Below are positions 61,358-64,000 of a DNA stretch of 64,000 nucleotides, in pieces. Each line of letters starts with the position of its first letter. The stretch's first letter is position 1. The notes beneath the pieces are model-generated. The model was given only the letters and a program-made list of their open reading frames with translations. It ran no database searches and was not told where the DNA came from. Made by a program: the position numbers and the translations under genes. Source of the stretch: Vallitalea guaymasensis (GTDB taxonomy: Bacteria; Bacillota; Clostridia; Lachnospirales; Vallitaleaceae); assembly GCF_018141425.1 (NCBI RefSeq), contig NZ_CP058561.1, forward strand, positions 2,418,001 to 2,482,000. Direction: 5' to 3'.

Positions 61358-62204
61358 GAGTTATAGTGATAAACAAGTACTCAATAATATTAACCTGGAA
61401 TTAGAAAACGGCATGCATGGTCTACTTGGACCTAATGGAGCAGGAAAAACAACGTTTATGAGGATTCTAACAACTTTATTACCAAAGACTTCAGGAGAAA
61501 TTACTTATGATGGTATAAAAGTTGAGAATAAAAAAGAAGTAAGAAAAATAATAGGATATTTACCACAAGAATTTTCTTTATATCCTAATATGTCAGTATA
61601 TGAAACCTTAGAATATTTTTATTTGTTATCAGATATAAAACCTACTAAATCAAAGATATTATGTTTGTTAGAAGAAGTACATCTTGAAACTTGTAAAAAA
61701 CTTAAGGTAAAAGCATTATCCGGAGGTATGAAGAGAAGACTTGGTATTGCAATAGCTCTTATAAATGCCCCAAAAGTATTGATTGTAGATGAACCAACAG
61801 CAGGACTTGATCCAGAAGAAAGAATAAGATTCCGTAATTTATTATCGGATTTTAGTAAAGATAAAGTTATTATATTATCTACCCATATCGTTGAAGATAT
61901 AGCTTTAAGCTGTAGAAGTCTAACAGTAATAAAAGAAGGTAATATCAAATATAGTGGGAAAGTTAGTGATTTCATCAAGATTGGTAAAAATAAGGTTTGG
62001 AAACTTCCTATTGATATTGATAAGTTAGATGATATAAAAAAGGATTATTTAGTTGTTTCAACTGTATTAGAAGAAGATAGGGCGAGCCTGAAAATTATCT
62101 CCGAGATTAAACCAAAAGGTGCTGAACCTGTTAATCCTACTTTAGAAGATGCTTACATGAGTTTGATGCAGGAGGTAGATGAAAATGTTCTGGAAATTGG
62201 TTAA
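61329..62204 (+). CDS. ABC transporter ATP-binding protein
   Basis: A 291-residue ATPase. Walker A is LLGPNGAGKTTFMRIL, the Q-loop is GYLPQEFSLYPN, the signature is ALSGGMKRRLGIAIALI, Walker B is VLIVDEPTAGLDPEER and the switch His is LSTHIVEDI. The C-terminal 60 residues are a typical accessory domain. AGGAGG precedes the ATG. It overlaps the upstream small gene by 29 bases and the permease by about 20 bases, so the operon is compact. It powers the two following permeases; the cargo is unknown. Confidence 0.93.
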   Translation: MKICIRELNKSYSDKQVLNNINLELENGMHGLLGPNGAGKTTFMRILTTLLPKTSGEITYDGIKVENKKEVRKIIGYLPQEFSLYPNMSVYETLEYFYLLSDIKPTKSKILCLLEEVHLETCKKLKVKALSGGMKRRLGIAIALINAPKVLIVDEPTAGLDPEERIRFRNLLSDFSKDKVIILSTHIVEDIALSCRSLTVIKEGNIKYSGKVSDFIKIGKNKVWKLPIDIDKLDDIKKDYLVVSTVLEEDRASLKIISEIKPKGAEPVNPTLEDAYMSLMQEVDENVLEIG

Positions 62205-63315
62205 TAAAGAAATTAAATATCAATTGAAAAGTATTACCTTTGGTATTTTCTGTGTTTTCGTAGTTTTATTTTACATAACACAATTTGTTGGAGATATCAA
62301 TATGGAAGAAGTATATTCTAATTCTCCAGGAGATTTATTAGTAGAAGGTAGTGTCTATTATAAAAGCAATCTAGAAGATGAGTCTAATATAGGTTTTAAT
62401 CAAAGATTGGATAGGTTACATAACCTATTAGAGAATGATACGAAAAATAAAAGCTTTGTGGTTTTATCAGAACTGTCTGTAGTTGAGATAGAAGAATTGA
62501 ATGATGAACAGTTAGAGTTAGTATCAATAATAAAAAAACAAATAGAAGAGGAAGATATATCAGAGCAAGAATATCACAATATATTACAACAGGTTCATAA
62601 TGAGCTTGGACATATAAACATGTATGAAGATGATAAGATCAAAAATCTAGCAGCAAAGAAAGTATTATATGAAGAAACTCTTAAGAGGAAAGAAGAGATA
62701 AGGAAATCAGAAAAAGTTACAGGTTCTTATGCAAGGTTATTTGCTGATTACATAGGAATTGCTGTAGGATTCTTTTCTGTTTTTATAGCAGCTTTCTCCT
62801 TGATTAGAGATAGAAAATATAAAGCTTATGAGATTATTTATACAAAAAAAATATCTTCAATCAAATATGTTGTAAGTAAATATATAGGAAATGTTTTATT
62901 GATGATGATTGTGGTATTGATATTAGCAGGTTATTCAACTATAGATTTCGCAAATCATTATGATAAGATTGATTATTTTGCTTTCATTAAGATATCAATA
63001 ACCTGGATTTTGCCAACAATAATGATTGTAACCTCATTGGCATATATATTACAGGTTGCTTTTGGAAATGGTATATTACCTATAATAGTTCAATTTATTT
63101 ATTGGAATTACAGTGTACCATTTAGCAGCAGCCAATATAATGTTAGTAAATATATGATTCGATATAATTCTGTATCTACATTATCTGAATATCAAAAGGT
63201 GGCTAATGATATCATCTTTAATAGAATAGTTATAACATTTATTTCTATAGTATTGTTGGTTGGAGCCATATGGCTATTTGAGAAGAAAAGAGGTAATATC
63301 TGTGGGAAAAATTAA
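62185..63315 (+). CDS. ABC-2-like permease with large external domain
   Basis: A 376-residue membrane protein. One helix near the N terminus (about 17-35, ITFGIFCVFVVLFYITQFV) is followed by a 150-residue hydrophilic, Glu-rich and partly coiled-coil region (about 36-185), then five or more helices ending in ISIVLLVGAIWLFEKK. The topology fits an ABC-2 type exporter subunit with an external domain. The ATG at 62185 has GGAGG at 9 bases; the one at 62179 is too close. It overlaps the ATPase end. Specificity unknown. Confidence 0.8.
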   Translation: MFWKLVNKEIKYQLKSITFGIFCVFVVLFYITQFVGDINMEEVYSNSPGDLLVEGSVYYKSNLEDESNIGFNQRLDRLHNLLENDTKNKSFVVLSELSVVEIEELNDEQLELVSIIKKQIEEEDISEQEYHNILQQVHNELGHINMYEDDKIKNLAAKKVLYEETLKRKEEIRKSEKVTGSYARLFADYIGIAVGFFSVFIAAFSLIRDRKYKAYEIIYTKKISSIKYVVSKYIGNVLLMMIVVLILAGYSTIDFANHYDKIDYFAFIKISITWILPTIMIVTSLAYILQVAFGNGILPIIVQFIYWNYSVPFSSSQYNVSKYMIRYNSVSTLSEYQKVANDIIFNRIVITFISIVLLVGAIWLFEKKRGNICGKN

Positions 63316-63931
63316 ACATACAGCAGGGATATTAAGCTTTAATTTAAAGACTCTTCCCAAAGGGATATTATTATTCTGTGTTTCATATACTATCATAATT
63401 ATCTTTGCATTAAATGTGTCACAAACTCTTAATTTCTCATCAATTCATCTTGGAGAATATTTATTGACACCATTAGGAGTATTATTATTCACTCATTTGG
63501 CTGGATTTGAAAAAGAGATTAGAGTGTATGAATTAACCTATATAAGAAAAGTACCACATTGTATAATTGTTATATCACGGGTTATTTCCTATATGATTAG
63601 TATGTATTTGGTTATACTGATTGTATTTGGCATTGAGATAGCTTTTGGTGCTAAGGTTGATATTAATTGTTGTGTCAATGGCAGTTTTATAACGGCACTT
63701 TATCTAGGGGTTATAGGTATGACTTCAGCTTATCTTACAGGTCAGAGATCAGTAGGGTATATTATACCTTTTGTCTATTATATGCTTGATATGTTTACAT
63801 TTGGTAGATATACAGGGGGTTTATATCTATTTAGCATGTTAAATAATGATTTTGGCATTAAGATTAATTTGTTAATCGCCTCGGTAGTTATGTTAATCTT
63901 ATTCTTTATATATCTGTACAAAAAACTATAA
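63302..63931 (+). CDS. ABC transporter membrane protein, second permease
   Basis: A 209-residue protein with about six predicted helices and short loops. GTG at 63302 is the chosen start, with AAGAGGT at 8 bases; it overlaps the preceding permease by 14 bases. The segment LAGFEKEIRVYELTYIRKVPH resembles the cytosolic loop RDRKYKAYEIIYTKKI of the other permease, which suggests a shared ABC-2-like fold. It probably pairs with it. Last gene seen in the operon; the window ends 69 bases later with no terminator visible. Confidence 0.75.
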   Translation: MGKIKHTAGILSFNLKTLPKGILLFCVSYTIIIIFALNVSQTLNFSSIHLGEYLLTPLGVLLFTHLAGFEKEIRVYELTYIRKVPHCIIVISRVISYMISMYLVILIVFGIEIAFGAKVDINCCVNGSFITALYLGVIGMTSAYLTGQRSVGYIIPFVYYMLDMFTFGRYTGGLYLFSMLNNDFGIKINLLIASVVMLILFFIYLYKKL

Positions 63932-64000
63932 AATAATAAGAAATTAATTTAGGTGTATATTGAAATAAAGCATACTTTTATTGCATATAAATAGGTAAAA

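Overview
The window is a contiguous piece of a low-GC Firmicute chromosome. It has strong AGGAGG-type ribosome binding sites, an AT-rich coding style and the Bacillus/Clostridium gene order around the replication origin. AdhE with a Rex-type operator, class I two-subunit fumarase, iron-sulfur L-serine dehydratase (two subunits) and the 16S sequence point to an anaerobic member of class Clostridia. A Lachnospirales/Vallitalea-like organism is my guess and is not proven here.

Left third (1-25,600), transcribed mostly leftward. The distal part holds an ArsR regulator fragment, serS under a T-box, an HD-GYP protein and adhE (rightward, with a promoter and Rex-like operator). A HAD phosphatase, a YkuS-like protein and DUF4446 follow. 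Then come parB-parA and a 1.5-kb non-coding region packed with parS-like sites and long hairpins, followed by argS, a DegU/DegS-like pair, an alpha/beta hydrolase, a GNAT enzyme, and the conserved run noc-rsmG-mnmG-mnmE-jag-yidC-yidD-rnpA-rpmH.

Origin and right arm (25,600-44,030), transcribed rightward. oriC with at least seven perfect DnaA boxes precedes dnaA-dnaN-yaaA-recF-gyrB-gyrA. Next are a secreted CAP+SLH protein, fumarase alpha and beta, a small membrane protein, and a four-gene BMP-type nucleoside ABC importer.

Ribosomal block (44,400-50,990): tRNA-Ser, 16S, 5S, 23S, then seven tRNAs (Asp, Val, Thr, Tyr, fMet, Phe, Lys) and a terminator. The 5S gene lies between 16S and 23S, and the 23S has its own promoter-like sequence.

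Right end (51,000-64,000): the conserved housekeeping run Orn/Lys/Arg decarboxylase-tmk-darA-yaaR-holB-ricT-trmN6-rsmI, an AbrB regulator on the other strand, and sdaAB-sdaAA. Last is an ECF sigma factor / small membrane protein / ABC transporter operon preceded by an ECF-type promoter.

The most unusual parts are four things. First, the parS region at 10.1-11.5 kb carries near-identical 254-bp tandem units with 21-bp perfect hairpins, an inverted copy, and a 219-nt stretch with a single C. Second, Noc-box-like sites occur beside noc and inside mnmE. Third, a nested inverted repeat separates mnmE and mnmG. Fourth, the ECF-ABC operon appears self-regulated.
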